A stretch of 64,000 nt of DNA from Lysinibacillus sp. 2017 (GTDB lineage: Bacteria > Bacillota > Bacilli > Bacillales_A > Planococcaceae): contig NZ_CP029002.1 in the NCBI RefSeq assembly GCF_003073375.1, positions 2,032,001-2,096,000 on the forward strand, written 5' to 3'. Positions 16,533 through 24,865 of the stretch are shown one piece after another. Both the position numbers and the translations under genes were made by a program. The notes beneath the pieces are model-generated. The model did not search any database and was not told the DNA's origin. It saw nothing but the letters and a program-made list of their open reading frames with translations. How positions within the stretch are numbered: position 1 is the stretch's first letter; every line of letters starts with the position of its first letter.

Positions 16533-17819
16533 ATGAAAAAAGGTAATCCATGGGCGTTACTCCCATTTGTAGTGTTTTTAGTGTTATTTATCGGATCAGG
16601 CATTTTATTAGACGACTTTTATGCGTTCCCTGTCATTATAGCGATTGCGATTTCTGGTGCTGTCGCATTAGCCATGAATCGTAAAGAATCCCTTTCAACA
16701 AAGGTCGATATTTTTTGTAAGGGTGCCGGCAATTCAAATGTCATGCTAATGGTACTGATTTTCTTATTAGCAGGTGCCTTTTCTGAAACGGCAAAAGGAA
16801 TGGGTGCTGTTGATGCTACTGTTAACTTTGCCCTTTCCATCGCTCCGCAAAATTTACTTGTTGTTGGCTTATTTGTGATTGCTTGTTTTATATCCCTTGC
16901 GATGGGAACCTCTGTCGGGACAATCGTTGCCATTGCTCCAATTGGTGTAGGTATCGGTGAGCAAACAGATCTTTCACTTGCGTTACTCATGGCGACGATT
17001 ATTGGTGGTGCTATGTTTGGCGATAATTTATCGTTTATTTCAGATACGACGATTACTTCCGTTCGTACACAAGGTGCACAAATGAAGGATAAATTTAAAG
17101 TGAACTTCCTCATTGTATTACCAGCGGCTATTGTCACATGTGTCATTTTAATGTTTATGACGATGAACTCAAACGCTCAAATTACGTATGAAACCTTTGA
17201 GTGGATTAAAATTATCCCTTATATTTTCGTCATTATTTTTGCATTAGCAGGTCTTAATGTATTTCTTGTTTTGGCTTGTGGTATTGGTATTGCAGGCATT
17301 ATTGGACTAATTGATGGTAGTTATAATGTCATGAGCCTTGTGCAAGCAGCTGGCGATGGGATGGCTGGTATGTTTGAAATGGCCTTTTTAGCGATTCTTA
17401 TTGCAGGAATGGTTGAAGTCATCAAGCATAATGGGGGTATTGATTTTATCTTGCAATTGGCCACTCGCAAAATCAAATCTAAAAAAGATGCAGAGTTTGC
17501 AATGGCTGGTTTAGTGAGCTTAACGGATTTATCGACTGCCAATAATACAATTGCGATTTTAATTGCTGGCCCTCTCGCAAAAAATATTGCCACTCAATAT
17601 GATATTGAGCCACGAAAATCAGCGAGTATTATCGATATATTCTCTTGTGCAGTACAAGGATTAATCCCATATGGTGCACAATTTTTAGTTGCCGCTGGTG
17701 TCGCTGGCATTTCGCCAATCACGATGATGCAATATGCGTATTATTCAATGTTTATTGCAGTTTGTGGCGTTATCGCAATACTCATTGGTTATCCAAAAGC
17801 TAAAAAAATACGTGCTTAG
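16533..17819 (+). CDS. metT: NhaC-family transporter, probable methionine transporter MetT
   Basis: 428 residues from ATG 16533 after TTGGAGG. A longer frame to 16491 would begin inside the riboswitch terminator, so it is rejected. About eleven membrane helices are seen. Conserved Na+/H+ antiporter-like motifs include AMGTSVGTIVAIAPIGVGIG, GAMFGDNLSFISDTT and SLTDLSTANNTIAILIAGP. Annotation by similarity alone would be Na+/H+ antiporter NhaC. The S-box in front places it in the methionine regulon, where NhaC-type genes were predicted by comparative genomics to be methionine uptake proteins (MetT). It sits back to back with cysE. The terminator lies at 17827-17866. Confidence 0.85.
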   Translation: MKKGNPWALLPFVVFLVLFIGSGILLDDFYAFPVIIAIAISGAVALAMNRKESLSTKVDIFCKGAGNSNVMLMVLIFLLAGAFSETAKGMGAVDATVNFALSIAPQNLLVVGLFVIACFISLAMGTSVGTIVAIAPIGVGIGEQTDLSLALLMATIIGGAMFGDNLSFISDTTITSVRTQGAQMKDKFKVNFLIVLPAAIVTCVILMFMTMNSNAQITYETFEWIKIIPYIFVIIFALAGLNVFLVLACGIGIAGIIGLIDGSYNVMSLVQAAGDGMAGMFEMAFLAILIAGMVEVIKHNGGIDFILQLATRKIKSKKDAEFAMAGLVSLTDLSTANNTIAILIAGPLAKNIATQYDIEPRKSASIIDIFSCAVQGLIPYGAQFLVAAGVAGISPITMMQYAYYSMFIAVCGVIAILIGYPKAKKIRA

Positions 17820-17826
17820 TGTACAC

Positions 17827-17866
17827 AAGCTCTCATTCGCATAGTAATTGCGGTGAGGGCTTTTTT
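17827..17866 (+). terminator. Terminator of the NhaC-family gene
   Basis: Stem AGCTCTCATTCGCA with TGCGGTGAGGGCT flanks TAGTAAT and runs into TTTTTT, eight bases after the stop codon. Confidence 0.8.
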
Positions 17867-18024
17867 AAAATTTTGAAAAAGTCTGAGAACTAGATACAAA
17901 ACACTTTTGAATGGTTAACAAGGAATGAATTTGCTCTATTTGCTTATACTATGTCCAGTGAAGTGGATAAACTTTGCGGCAAATTAATATACATTCAAAA
18001 ATTTCTTAGAATCGAGGGCACACT

Positions 18025-18882
18025 ATGTATTATTACAAAGAAGAGTTAATAAATATTATTAAACCCGATAAACCTGACCCACAAGCAGCTCGTGTTATGC
18101 AAGAGATTCTTGGTGGTCATTATGGCGAAATGCGAACGATGATGCAGTATTTTTTCCAAAGTTCCAATTTTAGAGGCAAAGAAACGCAATATCGCGATTT
18201 ACTACGAGGCATTTTCTTAGAGGAAATTGCTCATGTTGAACTCGTACAAAATACAATCAATCAATTATTAAATGATTCAGGGGAATCTGTTGCACCTGGA
18301 AATAGCGGTGCAGACCAGTCTCCTTTAGATGATGCTGTCCGCCACGCAAACCCACATCATTATATTGTTGGCGCTCAATCCTCGTTACCTGTTGATGCTG
18401 CGGGAAATCCTTGGAATGGTTCTTGGGTTTATGCTCACGGGAACCTCATTGCAGATTTACTCGACAATCTAGTATTAGAATCAACGGGCGTACTTCAAAA
18501 GACACGTATTTACGAAATGAGTTCCAACCAAACCTTCAGAGAAACATTAGCATTTTTAATTGTTCGAGATAACGCGCATCAAAATGCCTTCGCAAAAGCG
18601 CTTGAAACATTAGGTGTTGATTGGGGCAAACTATTCCCCGTTCCGAATTACGATATTAATAAATATCCTGAATGTCGAAAATTTGTTGACATGGGTTACC
18701 ATAATATTCAATTCAACTTCAGATTAGATCCTACGCGAATGAGTGAAATCATTCAAGGACAAACGCCTAGCAGAAATGGTGGCCAACTTAATGTAACGCC
18801 TCCCCCTGAAGGTTTTCCTGTACCAACTATGCCCGTCATGCCAAATGAGCATAGTCCAGGTTTAACAGATATGAATAATTAA
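18025..18882 (+). CDS. Manganese catalase
   Basis: 285 residues, a non-haem dimanganese catalase that disproportionates hydrogen peroxide. Ferritin-like helices carry the metal ligands: Glu35 in GGHYGEM, the EEIAHVE motif with Glu66/67 and His70, and a second Glu/His set in the LVLESTG and RDNAHQNAF segments. The C-terminal Pro/Gly-rich tail resembles that of spore-coat Mn catalases (CotJC and YdbD relatives), so a spore-coat location is possible. Start at ATG 18025 after a weak GAGGGCAC site. The remnant of a flavoprotein gene begins at its stop codon. Confidence 0.93.
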   Translation: MYYYKEELINIIKPDKPDPQAARVMQEILGGHYGEMRTMMQYFFQSSNFRGKETQYRDLLRGIFLEEIAHVELVQNTINQLLNDSGESVAPGNSGADQSPLDDAVRHANPHHYIVGAQSSLPVDAAGNPWNGSWVYAHGNLIADLLDNLVLESTGVLQKTRIYEMSSNQTFRETLAFLIVRDNAHQNAFAKALETLGVDWGKLFPVPNYDINKYPECRKFVDMGYHNIQFNFRLDPTRMSEIIQGQTPSRNGGQLNVTPPPEGFPVPTMPVMPNEHSPGLTDMNN

Positions 18883-19043
18883 TGCTTACCCGCTCCCTTG
18901 GACTTTATGCTGCAGGCCGAACAGCTGTGGGTATATGTTCAAATAGTTATATTAGTGGCTTATCTTTAGCCGATGGGATGTTCTCTGGACGAAGAGCCGC
19001 GCGTCATATTGCATCAAAAGTAAAAGTTGCGGTAACGAATTAA
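18882..19043 (+). pseudogene. C-terminal fragment of a ketosteroid-dehydrogenase-like FAD protein
   Basis: The 53-codon frame contains GLYAAGRTAVGICSNSYI and SGLSLADGMFSGRRAARH. This is the FAD-binding C-terminus of 3-oxosteroid 1-dehydrogenase and fumarate-reductase-type flavoproteins, which are normally 500-570 residues. All of the N-terminal Rossmann region is missing; the fragment starts exactly at the stop of the Mn catalase gene, marking a deletion end point. It has no ribosome site. Two SDR genes and a TetR regulator follow, suggesting a former alicyclic or steroid oxidation cluster. Confidence 0.7.
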
Positions 19044-19054
19044 CTAAAAAAGAC

Positions 19055-19096
19055 TTGGCGCTAAACTGTCAATTAAGACAATTTGCGCCAAGCTTT
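19055..19096. terminator. Nested hairpin terminator
   Basis: CTTGGCGC pairs with GCGCCAAG, and inside it AACTGTC pairs with GACAATT. It separates the flavoprotein remnant (plus) from the SDR gene (minus) and has T-rich flanks in both directions. Confidence 0.7.
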
Positions 19097-19150
19097 CTTG
19101 TTTAGTTATAAAAACAATTTCACACTTAATAAATTCTGGGTCTTGTCCGA

Positions 19151-19885
19151 TTATTGTGCAGTAAGACCGCCGTCAATAACAAATTCTGAACCTGTTGAGT
19201 AGCTAGATTCTTCTGAGGCTAGGAATAATACGATATTCGATACTTCTTCAGGTTGAGCAACGCGTTTTAAAGGAATATACTTTGCAAATTCTTCAATCGC
19301 ATCTTTTGCATCTGCTTGTTGAATCATTGGTGTTGCAATAACACCTGGGTGTACAGAGTTTACACGTATACCTTGTCCAGCAAGTTCAATAGCAGCTGCT
19401 TTTGTCATACCACGTACGGCAAATTTAGTATCTGTATAACCGATTGCGCCAGCCACAAGACCATTCATTGAAGAAATGTTAACGATTGATCCCTTTTCAG
19501 TTTTTTTCATAGAAGGAACAACCGCTCTCATACCTAATAGGACAGATACTTGGTTAATGTCAACAATACGACGATATTCATCTAATGAAATATCTAATAA
19601 TCCTTTGTTAATCGAAATACCTGCATTGTTTACTAAAATATTTACTGGACCAAAAGCTTCTTCTGCTTTTTTGATTACTACTGCCCATTCTTCTTCGCTC
19701 GTTACATTATGTTTCACGAAGATAGCACTTTCACCAAGTTCTGCAGCTAAGGCACTTCCTTTTTCTTCGTTTAAATCAGTCAGAACAACTTTCGCTCCTT
19801 CTTCGATAAAACGTTTTGCATGGGCTGCACCCATACCTTGTGCTGCACCAGTTATGATAGCAACTTTGTTTTCTAAACGTCCCAT
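19151..19885 (-). CDS. SDR family oxidoreductase, TetR-controlled
   Basis: 244 residues with all classical SDR features: TGAAQGMG at 12-19, Asp37 for NAD, NNAG at 86-89, Ser138/139, Tyr150 and Lys154. The sequence resembles cyclopentanol or 3-alpha-hydroxysteroid dehydrogenases (VAIITGAAQGMGAAHAKRF, IDGGLTAQ at the end). It is transcribed divergently from the TetR regulator at 20143. Two operator-like palindromes in the shared 257-bp region suggest the regulator controls it. Substrate unknown, but the adjacent ketosteroid-dehydrogenase remnant supports an alicyclic alcohol. Confidence 0.9.
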   Translation of the reverse strand: MGRLENKVAIITGAAQGMGAAHAKRFIEEGAKVVLTDLNEEKGSALAAELGESAIFVKHNVTSEEEWAVVIKKAEEAFGPVNILVNNAGISINKGLLDISLDEYRRIVDINQVSVLLGMRAVVPSMKKTEKGSIVNISSMNGLVAGAIGYTDTKFAVRGMTKAAAIELAGQGIRVNSVHPGVIATPMIQQADAKDAIEEFAKYIPLKRVAQPEEVSNIVLFLASEESSYSTGSEFVIDGGLTAQ

Positions 19886-19925
19886 AAAAACACCTCCATT
19901 TTCTATAACTCAATTATATAACTAA

Positions 19926-20058
19926 TTTACATAATGTAAACAAAATTAGAACCATTAAACTAATTTTTCTGAATAAATTGTCTTTATTACGTCGATTTTT
20001 AGCTTATACATCCAATAAAATTAGTTGTACAAACGTGAATTCATTTGCAAAATGCAAA
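19926..20058. promoter_or_regulatory. Two related palindromes, probable TetR operators
   Basis: TTTACATAATGTAAA at 19926-19940 and TTTGCAAAATGCAAA at 20044-20058 share the form TTTRCAWAATGYAAA, followed in each case by C. They lie in the divergent region between the SDR gene and the TetR gene, one near each start. Confidence 0.7.
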
Positions 20059-20142
20059 CTTAACAATGATAATTATAGATTTTACTTTTTCAGTAGTTAG
20101 ATAAAAATAAATCATGATACAATTGAATTGGGTGATAACTAA

Positions 20143-20742
20143 ATGAAGCATATAGATCCACGACAATTAAAGTCTAAAGGAAAATTACATAAAGCCTATT
20201 TTACGTTACAATTAAAAGGACAAGATCAATTTTCAATCCAACAGCTTTGTGATGCTGCCGAAGTAACGAGACCTACCTTTTATAAATTATATAAAGACAT
20301 TCAAGAACTTCGCATCGATATTCATGAAAGTATTTTAGCAGAATTAAAAGAGGCACTAACGATTAAAAATCCACGTCCTTTATCAAAAACTCCCAAAAAA
20401 GAAATGCCCGAAAACTTAAGGTTACTGTTTCAACATATTCAGATAAAGCATATCGCATATGAGACGTTTTTTGTGTATCAACCTGATGCTATTTTTATCA
20501 ATGGTGTTAAAGAAATTATCAAACAATATGTTACAGATGGGATTCAATCTTCTCAGTCTCAAGATAAAATGTTACGTGTCAAAATCGAACTAATCATTTC
20601 CTATGTGACAGGTGCTTATATTGAAAGTATCATCTTTTGGATTAAAGAAAATTACGAAATAAGTCCAGAAGAAATGGCAAATAATTTAATTGAAATATCA
20701 TTATATGGCCCTTATATTGAACAGCCAACAATTGAAGGTTAG
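20143..20742 (+). CDS. TetR/AcrR family transcriptional regulator
   Basis: 199 residues. The N-terminal helix-turn-helix reads FSIQQLCDAAEVTRPTFYKLYKDIQEL at about residues 28-54, a TetR-type domain with the typical TFYKLYKD recognition helix. The C-terminal part is an all-helical ligand-binding domain (TetR_C_7-like: FFVYQPDAIFINGVKEII, YVTGAYIESIIFWIKENYEISPEEMANNL). It is divergent from the SDR gene, with two palindromic operators between them. It is probably a repressor released by the dehydrogenase substrate; the ligand cannot be named. Confidence 0.85.
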   Translation: MKHIDPRQLKSKGKLHKAYFTLQLKGQDQFSIQQLCDAAEVTRPTFYKLYKDIQELRIDIHESILAELKEALTIKNPRPLSKTPKKEMPENLRLLFQHIQIKHIAYETFFVYQPDAIFINGVKEIIKQYVTDGIQSSQSQDKMLRVKIELIISYVTGAYIESIIFWIKENYEISPEEMANNLIEISLYGPYIEQPTIEG

Positions 20743-21193
20743 TCAAGTACAGGTATGTTTATGCGGATAAATGAAAAGGGCTAGTAATAAATAAAAAAGC
20801 TTGCCTCCTCGTCATTGTTTAAATGACTTGGTGACAAGCTTCTCTTAGTAACATTTATTGAGTGGTTTCACATGCAATAAAACATTTAAAAAACTTCATT
20901 ACATACCTCCAAAAATTTTTACAACTCTCTCATTAATGCAGAGATACTATTCAAACTTCAATAGAAAATTATCCCAATATATTTTAAACATTGGTCCATC
21001 ATCATAAGTTGTGGATAAACTGATAAAACAATAAACAACTCCAAATTACAGTGATGAACCTAAATAGCTCTGGTGCATAACCAATAGGCCAAAAATCATT
21101 GAAGTTATTCCAAAAATCACATACCATTAAATCACCATAACTTAAATTGAAGACTTTACTTTAAACGCAACCACTAAAGGAGCTCACCTGCTT
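20743..21193. other. Intergenic region with TetR-gene terminator
   Basis: A complex hairpin with AAGCTTG / CAAGCTT outer arms and GTCATT / AATGAC inner arms spans 20798-20842 and should end the regulator transcript. The remaining 350 bases are AT-rich; I see no gene, repeat or riboswitch. The paiA promoter should be near 21100-21180. Confidence 0.5.
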
Positions 21194-21709
21194 ATGAACG
21201 TTCATACAACAACGTGCACAATTGAACACCTGCACGCACTTCAATCTGTCAGTAAGGAAACATTTTATGAAACCTTTAAAAATCAAAACTCCGAACAAAA
21301 TATGGAGACTTATTTAGCTACGGCCTTTTCCGAAGAGACGCTAACAGACGAGCTTTCAAATTCGAACTCGACATTTTATTTACTCTATGTAGATGAGAAT
21401 CTCGCTGGGTATTTAAAATTGAATACTGAGGATGCACAAACTGAAAATATGGGGAACGAAGCTTTAGAAATCGAACGAATTTATGTACTGGGGTCATTTC
21501 AGAAAATGGGCTTAGGTAGAATTTTAATGAATTATGCACTCAACATTGCAAAACAGCAGCATAAATTTAAAGTATGGCTTGGTGTTTGGGAGAAAAACGT
21601 GAATGCTATTGCTTTTTATGAAAAGTCTGGCTTTGTTAAAACGGGCTCTCACTCCTTTATGATGGGTGATGAAGAACAACATGATTTTATAATGATGAAG
21701 ACACTATAA
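21194..21709 (+). CDS. paiA: PaiA-like GNAT acetyltransferase
   Basis: 171 residues. B. subtilis PaiA acetylates spermidine/spermine and affects protease and sporulation genes. Motif A is clear (IERIYVLGSFQKMGLGRILMNYAL, with Q-x-x-G-x-G), followed by WLGVWEKNVNAIAFYEKSGFVKTGSHSFMMGDEEQHDFIM, which is characteristic of PaiA. Ribosome site AAAGGAG. It precedes paiB by 24 bp, reproducing the paiAB operon arrangement, which strengthens both calls. Confidence 0.85.
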   Translation: MNVHTTTCTIEHLHALQSVSKETFYETFKNQNSEQNMETYLATAFSEETLTDELSNSNSTFYLLYVDENLAGYLKLNTEDAQTENMGNEALEIERIYVLGSFQKMGLGRILMNYALNIAKQQHKFKVWLGVWEKNVNAIAFYEKSGFVKTGSHSFMMGDEEQHDFIMMKTL

Positions 21710-21733
21710 TCATTTTCAGAGAGGTTGGTAATT

Positions 21734-22345
21734 ATGTATATTCCAAAGCAATTCAATCTAAAAGACGAATTAGAGATTCGTAAAATAATTGATGAACATA
21801 GCTTTGCCACGCTTATTTCTCAACATGATGGTGCGCCATTTGCAACGCATCTACCACTTTATTTAAGTGACGATCATGTATATCTCTACGGTCATTTCGC
21901 GCGTCCAAATCCGCAATGGAAAGACATAAATAATCAAACGGTACTCGCCATCTTCCAGGGCCCTCACTGTTATATTTCTCCTTCTTGGTATGAAACAAAG
22001 GATGCCGTTCCTACGTGGAATTATGTAACCGTACATATTACGGGTGAAATGGAATTAATCGACGATGAAGCGGAATTAAGTGCATCGCTAAATACATTAA
22101 TTTCAAAATATGAATCCCCTTCTAGTAGTTATTCTATTGAGGAAGTTGATTCGAATTATCTTTCGAATTTAAGTAAAGGTGTTCAAGGCTTTAAATTAAA
22201 AATAAAACAAATCGAAGCTACGGCAAAACTAAGTCAAAACCACTCTACCGAAAGACAAATCGCTGTAATTGAACATCTTGAAAAACGCGGAAAAACGGAT
22301 GACTTAGAAATTGCAAAACTTATGAGAAATAATCTGAATCGATAA
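21734..22345 (+). CDS. paiB: PaiB-like FMN-binding negative regulator
   Basis: 203 residues from ATG 21734; the upstream TTG at 21725 is rejected because GAGAGG is correctly spaced for this ATG. Family landmarks are YIPKQF at the start, [54 protein letters not shown] and the C-terminal KLSQNHS. These match the PaiB/FMN-binding split-barrel fold. In B. subtilis PaiB represses protease and sporulation genes. Second gene of the paiAB operon. Confidence 0.9.
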   Translation: MYIPKQFNLKDELEIRKIIDEHSFATLISQHDGAPFATHLPLYLSDDHVYLYGHFARPNPQWKDINNQTVLAIFQGPHCYISPSWYETKDAVPTWNYVTVHITGEMELIDDEAELSASLNTLISKYESPSSSYSIEEVDSNYLSNLSKGVQGFKLKIKQIEATAKLSQNHSTERQIAVIEHLEKRGKTDDLEIAKLMRNNLNR

Positions 22346-22417
22346 TACAGCAAGAAGTAGTCGCTGCGAATACAATCGTAGCGGCTATTTGTTTATATAC
22401 AAATGTACAAGGACATA

Positions 22418-22729
22418 ATGAAAATAAAAAGGCGTGAAATTTTGAAAATCTTAATAGTTATATCCAGTATCGTCGTGCCTATTATAATGCTTTTATTAAA
22501 ACACAAGAGCGCCAAATTCAACATGATCTTTAATATCCTCGCGCTTCTTTCATTCATTATTTTCGGTAATATTGCATCGACATCGATCTATCAAATTATT
22601 GTTGATGATGCGGTTTTTATGACCACAATTCATGCCCTCTTTATAGATTTCGACTTCATGGTAACTGCTGCCTATTTAGGGGTATTTGTTATTTATCGTT
22701 TAATGATACTGGTATTGGAGGAAAGGTAA
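22418..22729 (+). CDS. Small three-helix membrane protein
   Basis: 103 residues from ATG 22418, five bases after AAGGA; the longer frame from 22403 lacks a site. Hydrophobic helices lie at about 8-27, 36-57 and 76-98. The N-terminus is basic (KIKRREILK) and there are no conserved polar motifs. It lies 72 bp after paiB and could be co-transcribed. The family is not recognised. A bidirectional hairpin at 22764-22795 follows. Confidence 0.6.
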   Translation: MKIKRREILKILIVISSIVVPIIMLLLKHKSAKFNMIFNILALLSFIIFGNIASTSIYQIIVDDAVFMTTIHALFIDFDFMVTAAYLGVFVIYRLMILVLEER

Positions 22730-22763
22730 TCTACCTTTTGATAAAGGTAATCCTAAAATAAAA

Positions 22764-22795
22764 ATAACCTCATCCGACTAGCTGAATGAGGTTAT
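22764..22795. terminator. Bidirectional terminator
   Basis: ATAACCTCAT (22764-22773) pairs with ATGAGGTTAT (22786-22795) between convergent genes; A/T-rich flanks on both sides. Confidence 0.75.
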
Positions 22796-22811
22796 ATATC
22801 AAGAAATTTCT

Positions 22812-23594
22812 TTAGTACTTATATGACTGTCCACCATCAATAGGAATAACCGCACCATTAATAAAGTCGGCTTGATACGAGAGCAAGAATGCCACTAAAT
22901 AGCCGATTTCCTCTGGCTTACCGAAGCGTTTCATAGGATTGGATTGGACGAATTCTTTTCCGGCCTGTTCCCAATTTTCGCCTCCTATTTGACGTAATGA
23001 GCCTTCTACCATTGGCGTCATAATTGCACCCGGAGCAATCGCTTTGATTGAGATGCCAAATTCACCATATTCGACTGCTGAATTTCGCGTTAATCCTACA
23101 ACACCATGCTTACTTGCTGAATAGCCTGACTGATTTCCTACACCTCGGATGCCTCCAACAGATGCAGTGTTGACGATTGTGCCATATCCTTGTGCTTTCA
23201 TTACTTTGAGTACGTACTTCATGCCATAGAACACGCCATTTAAGTTAATTGAAACAACCTTTTGAAATTCATCAATCCCGTAATCCTCTGTTAAATTTTG
23301 CTTTCCTTCAACACCTGCATTATTAAAGAAGCCGTCGATTTTCTTAAACTTATTGACCGTTTGTTGAACATAATCTTCAACTGCTTTTTCATCGGCCACA
23401 TTTGCGGAAATTAGTAATGTGTCTGCATTTGGAGCAACTTTTAAAATTTTTGATTTTGTATCATCTAAGCCTGCCTGATTTAGATCAACAAGAACGAGTT
23501 TTGCCCCTTCTTTTGCTAACTGCAATGATGTAGCTTGTCCTAAACCAGAACCTGCACCCGTTACGATAATAACTTTATCCTCAAATCTATCCAA
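22812..23594 (-). CDS. SDR family oxidoreductase
   Basis: 260 residues. TGAGSGLG at 12-19, Asp37 pointing to NAD, NNAG at 91-94, Ser145, Tyr158 and Lys162. The C-terminal IDGGQSYKY is like glucose/ribitol dehydrogenase and 2,5-dichloro-cyclohexadiene-diol dehydrogenase (LinC) annotated genes. A complete, ordinary SDR with a GGGGTTG ribosome site. Substrate unknown. About 2.9 kb separate it from the TetR-controlled SDR, so common control is uncertain. Confidence 0.9.
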   Translation of the reverse strand: MDRFEDKVIIVTGAGSGLGQATSLQLAKEGAKLVLVDLNQAGLDDTKSKILKVAPNADTLLISANVADEKAVEDYVQQTVNKFKKIDGFFNNAGVEGKQNLTEDYGIDEFQKVVSINLNGVFYGMKYVLKVMKAQGYGTIVNTASVGGIRGVGNQSGYSASKHGVVGLTRNSAVEYGEFGISIKAIAPGAIMTPMVEGSLRQIGGENWEQAGKEFVQSNPMKRFGKPEEIGYLVAFLLSYQADFINGAVIPIDGGQSYKY

Positions 23595-23716
23595 AAATAA
23601 ACAACCCCTTTGATTAAGTAGCTTTTACAGTGTTCGATATATAGTTCTACCCAGTTTCCTAATTTCCAAAACCTAAAAGTAATCAATCATGCGAAACATG
23701 GTTTGTTTGTTCCCCG

Positions 23717-23785
23717 CGAACATACGTGCTATAATAATCAAGTATAATTTTGCTGACTTGAGCTGGTGCTTGAGTCCTTTTTTTT
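23717..23785 (+). promoter_or_regulatory. LexA-like box, TATAAT and short-range terminator
   Basis: CGAACATACGTGCT (23717-23730) matches 11 of 14 positions of the Bacillus LexA box and abuts TATAAT (23730-23735). A terminator stem GACTTGAGC / GCTTGAGTC with T8 follows at 23755-23785. Either a very short attenuated transcript or chance juxtaposition. Confidence 0.3.
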
Positions 23786-23870
23786 GCAAAAAATCTACAT
23801 GGCATTTAAAAAGGCATAAACGAATTAAATTTTCTCATACTAAATTTATTATAATTAAGGATGTGATTTT

Positions 23871-24029
23871 TTGAAGGCAACCAAATTTGCAGAATTAAAA
23901 CATGAACAATTAGATGAAATCAAACGCCTCGAAGAAAAATTAGATGTTACTTTAATTGCTTATAATCTCCTCGCCCCTGAAATAAATACTCATAACGGGA
24001 ATAATAACGACGTCATTAACCCTTCTTAA
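23871..24029 (+). CDS. Small coiled-coil peptide (52 aa)
   Basis: TTG start at 23871, preceded by AAGGATGTG. The N-terminal 30 residues form a strongly amphipathic charged helix (KFAELKHEQLDEIKRLEEKL), followed by a short hydrophobic patch VTLIAYNLLAP and an Asn-rich tail. Composition and ribosome site support a real protein. It resembles small YtzH/YqzE-size Bacillales peptides but no family is recognised. It may share the promoter with the LexA-like box upstream. Confidence 0.55.
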   Translation: MKATKFAELKHEQLDEIKRLEEKLDVTLIAYNLLAPEINTHNGNNNDVINPS

Positions 24030-24133
24030 TCGATATTGAAATTAGATAAATTTTTCATTTTAATGAATTATTTTTATTTATATCCCCATACTATTCATGT
24101 ATGAAAATGTACAATATGAAAGGAAGTGCAAGT

Positions 24134-24631
24134 ATGGGAATATTATCTGGAAATCCTAAAGAAGAACCATTACATTATGGTGAGGTATTTAATATTTGGG
24201 CTAATCTTGCTGGGAATAATGGATTAATTGCTGCATATCAGACTTTTATTAATCACACTGGCGATGAAGACTTAAAGAAAATACTTGAAGATTTAATTCA
24301 ATGCATGAAAGAGGAAAATAAGCCACTCGAGAATATTTTAAAAATGAACGGTGTTGGTCTTCCACCTTCCCCTCCAGAACGTCCAATGGCAAGGCTAGAA
24401 GACATCCCTGTTGGTGCACGCTTTAATGATCCCGAAATTAGTGCCGCCGCATCATTAGATATCGCTGCAGGCCTAGTCGCATGTAGTCAAGCGATGGGTA
24501 TGTCAACTAGAGAAGACATCGCCATGATGTATGGACAATTCCATATGGCAAAAGCCCAAATTGGAGCAAAACTCTTAAGATTGAATAAATCAAAAGGTTG
24601 GTTAATTCCTCCACCACTGCATGTGAAATAA
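24134..24631 (+). CDS. DUF3231 family protein
   Basis: 165 residues from ATG 24134, seven to eight bases after AAAGGAAG. The ferritin-like helical half-domain is evident: LHYGEVFNIWANLAGNNGLIAAYQTFINHTGDEDLKKIL, then LPPSPPERP, and a second part with NDPEISAAASLDIAAGLVACSQAMG and EDIAMMYGQFHMAKAQIGAKLL. This matches DUF3231, whose longer members contain two tandem copies and are often spore-associated. This one has a single copy. Biochemical role unknown. Confidence 0.8.
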   Translation: MGILSGNPKEEPLHYGEVFNIWANLAGNNGLIAAYQTFINHTGDEDLKKILEDLIQCMKEENKPLENILKMNGVGLPPSPPERPMARLEDIPVGARFNDPEISAAASLDIAAGLVACSQAMGMSTREDIAMMYGQFHMAKAQIGAKLLRLNKSKGWLIPPPLHVK

Positions 24632-24690
24632 TAATTACACAATCGTACCGTTTATAATGAAATACTTTTAGTCCCTAACATGAGCTGAAA

Positions 24691-24752
24691 TGACCTGGCA
24701 CCCCGATACGATAGACGTAACGGAGGTGCTATTCTTATGCCCAAAAACAAGT
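24691..24752 (+). mobile_element. Remnant of an IS3-family left end
   Basis: TGACCTGGCACCCCGATACG followed by ATAGACGTAACGGAGGTGC and an ATG beginning MPKNK looks like the terminal repeat and transposase start of IS3-group elements in Bacilli. After five codons the frame departs from any transposase and stops after 38 residues. No right end is visible nearby. Recognition is from memory of such ends. Confidence 0.4.
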
Positions 24753-24865
24753 TAATAATCTTTAAATGCCGAATTACTTTTACAGTATTGTTCAGTAATT
24801 GCTTGTATCAAATATACAGATTTTGGTATTCTGAGATATACAATATATTTTGAAAGGGGTATCTT

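Noticed and set aside
16304-16603. Minus-strand ORF over the S-box
   Set aside because: Runs through the riboswitch and into metT on the other strand, clearly a shadow.
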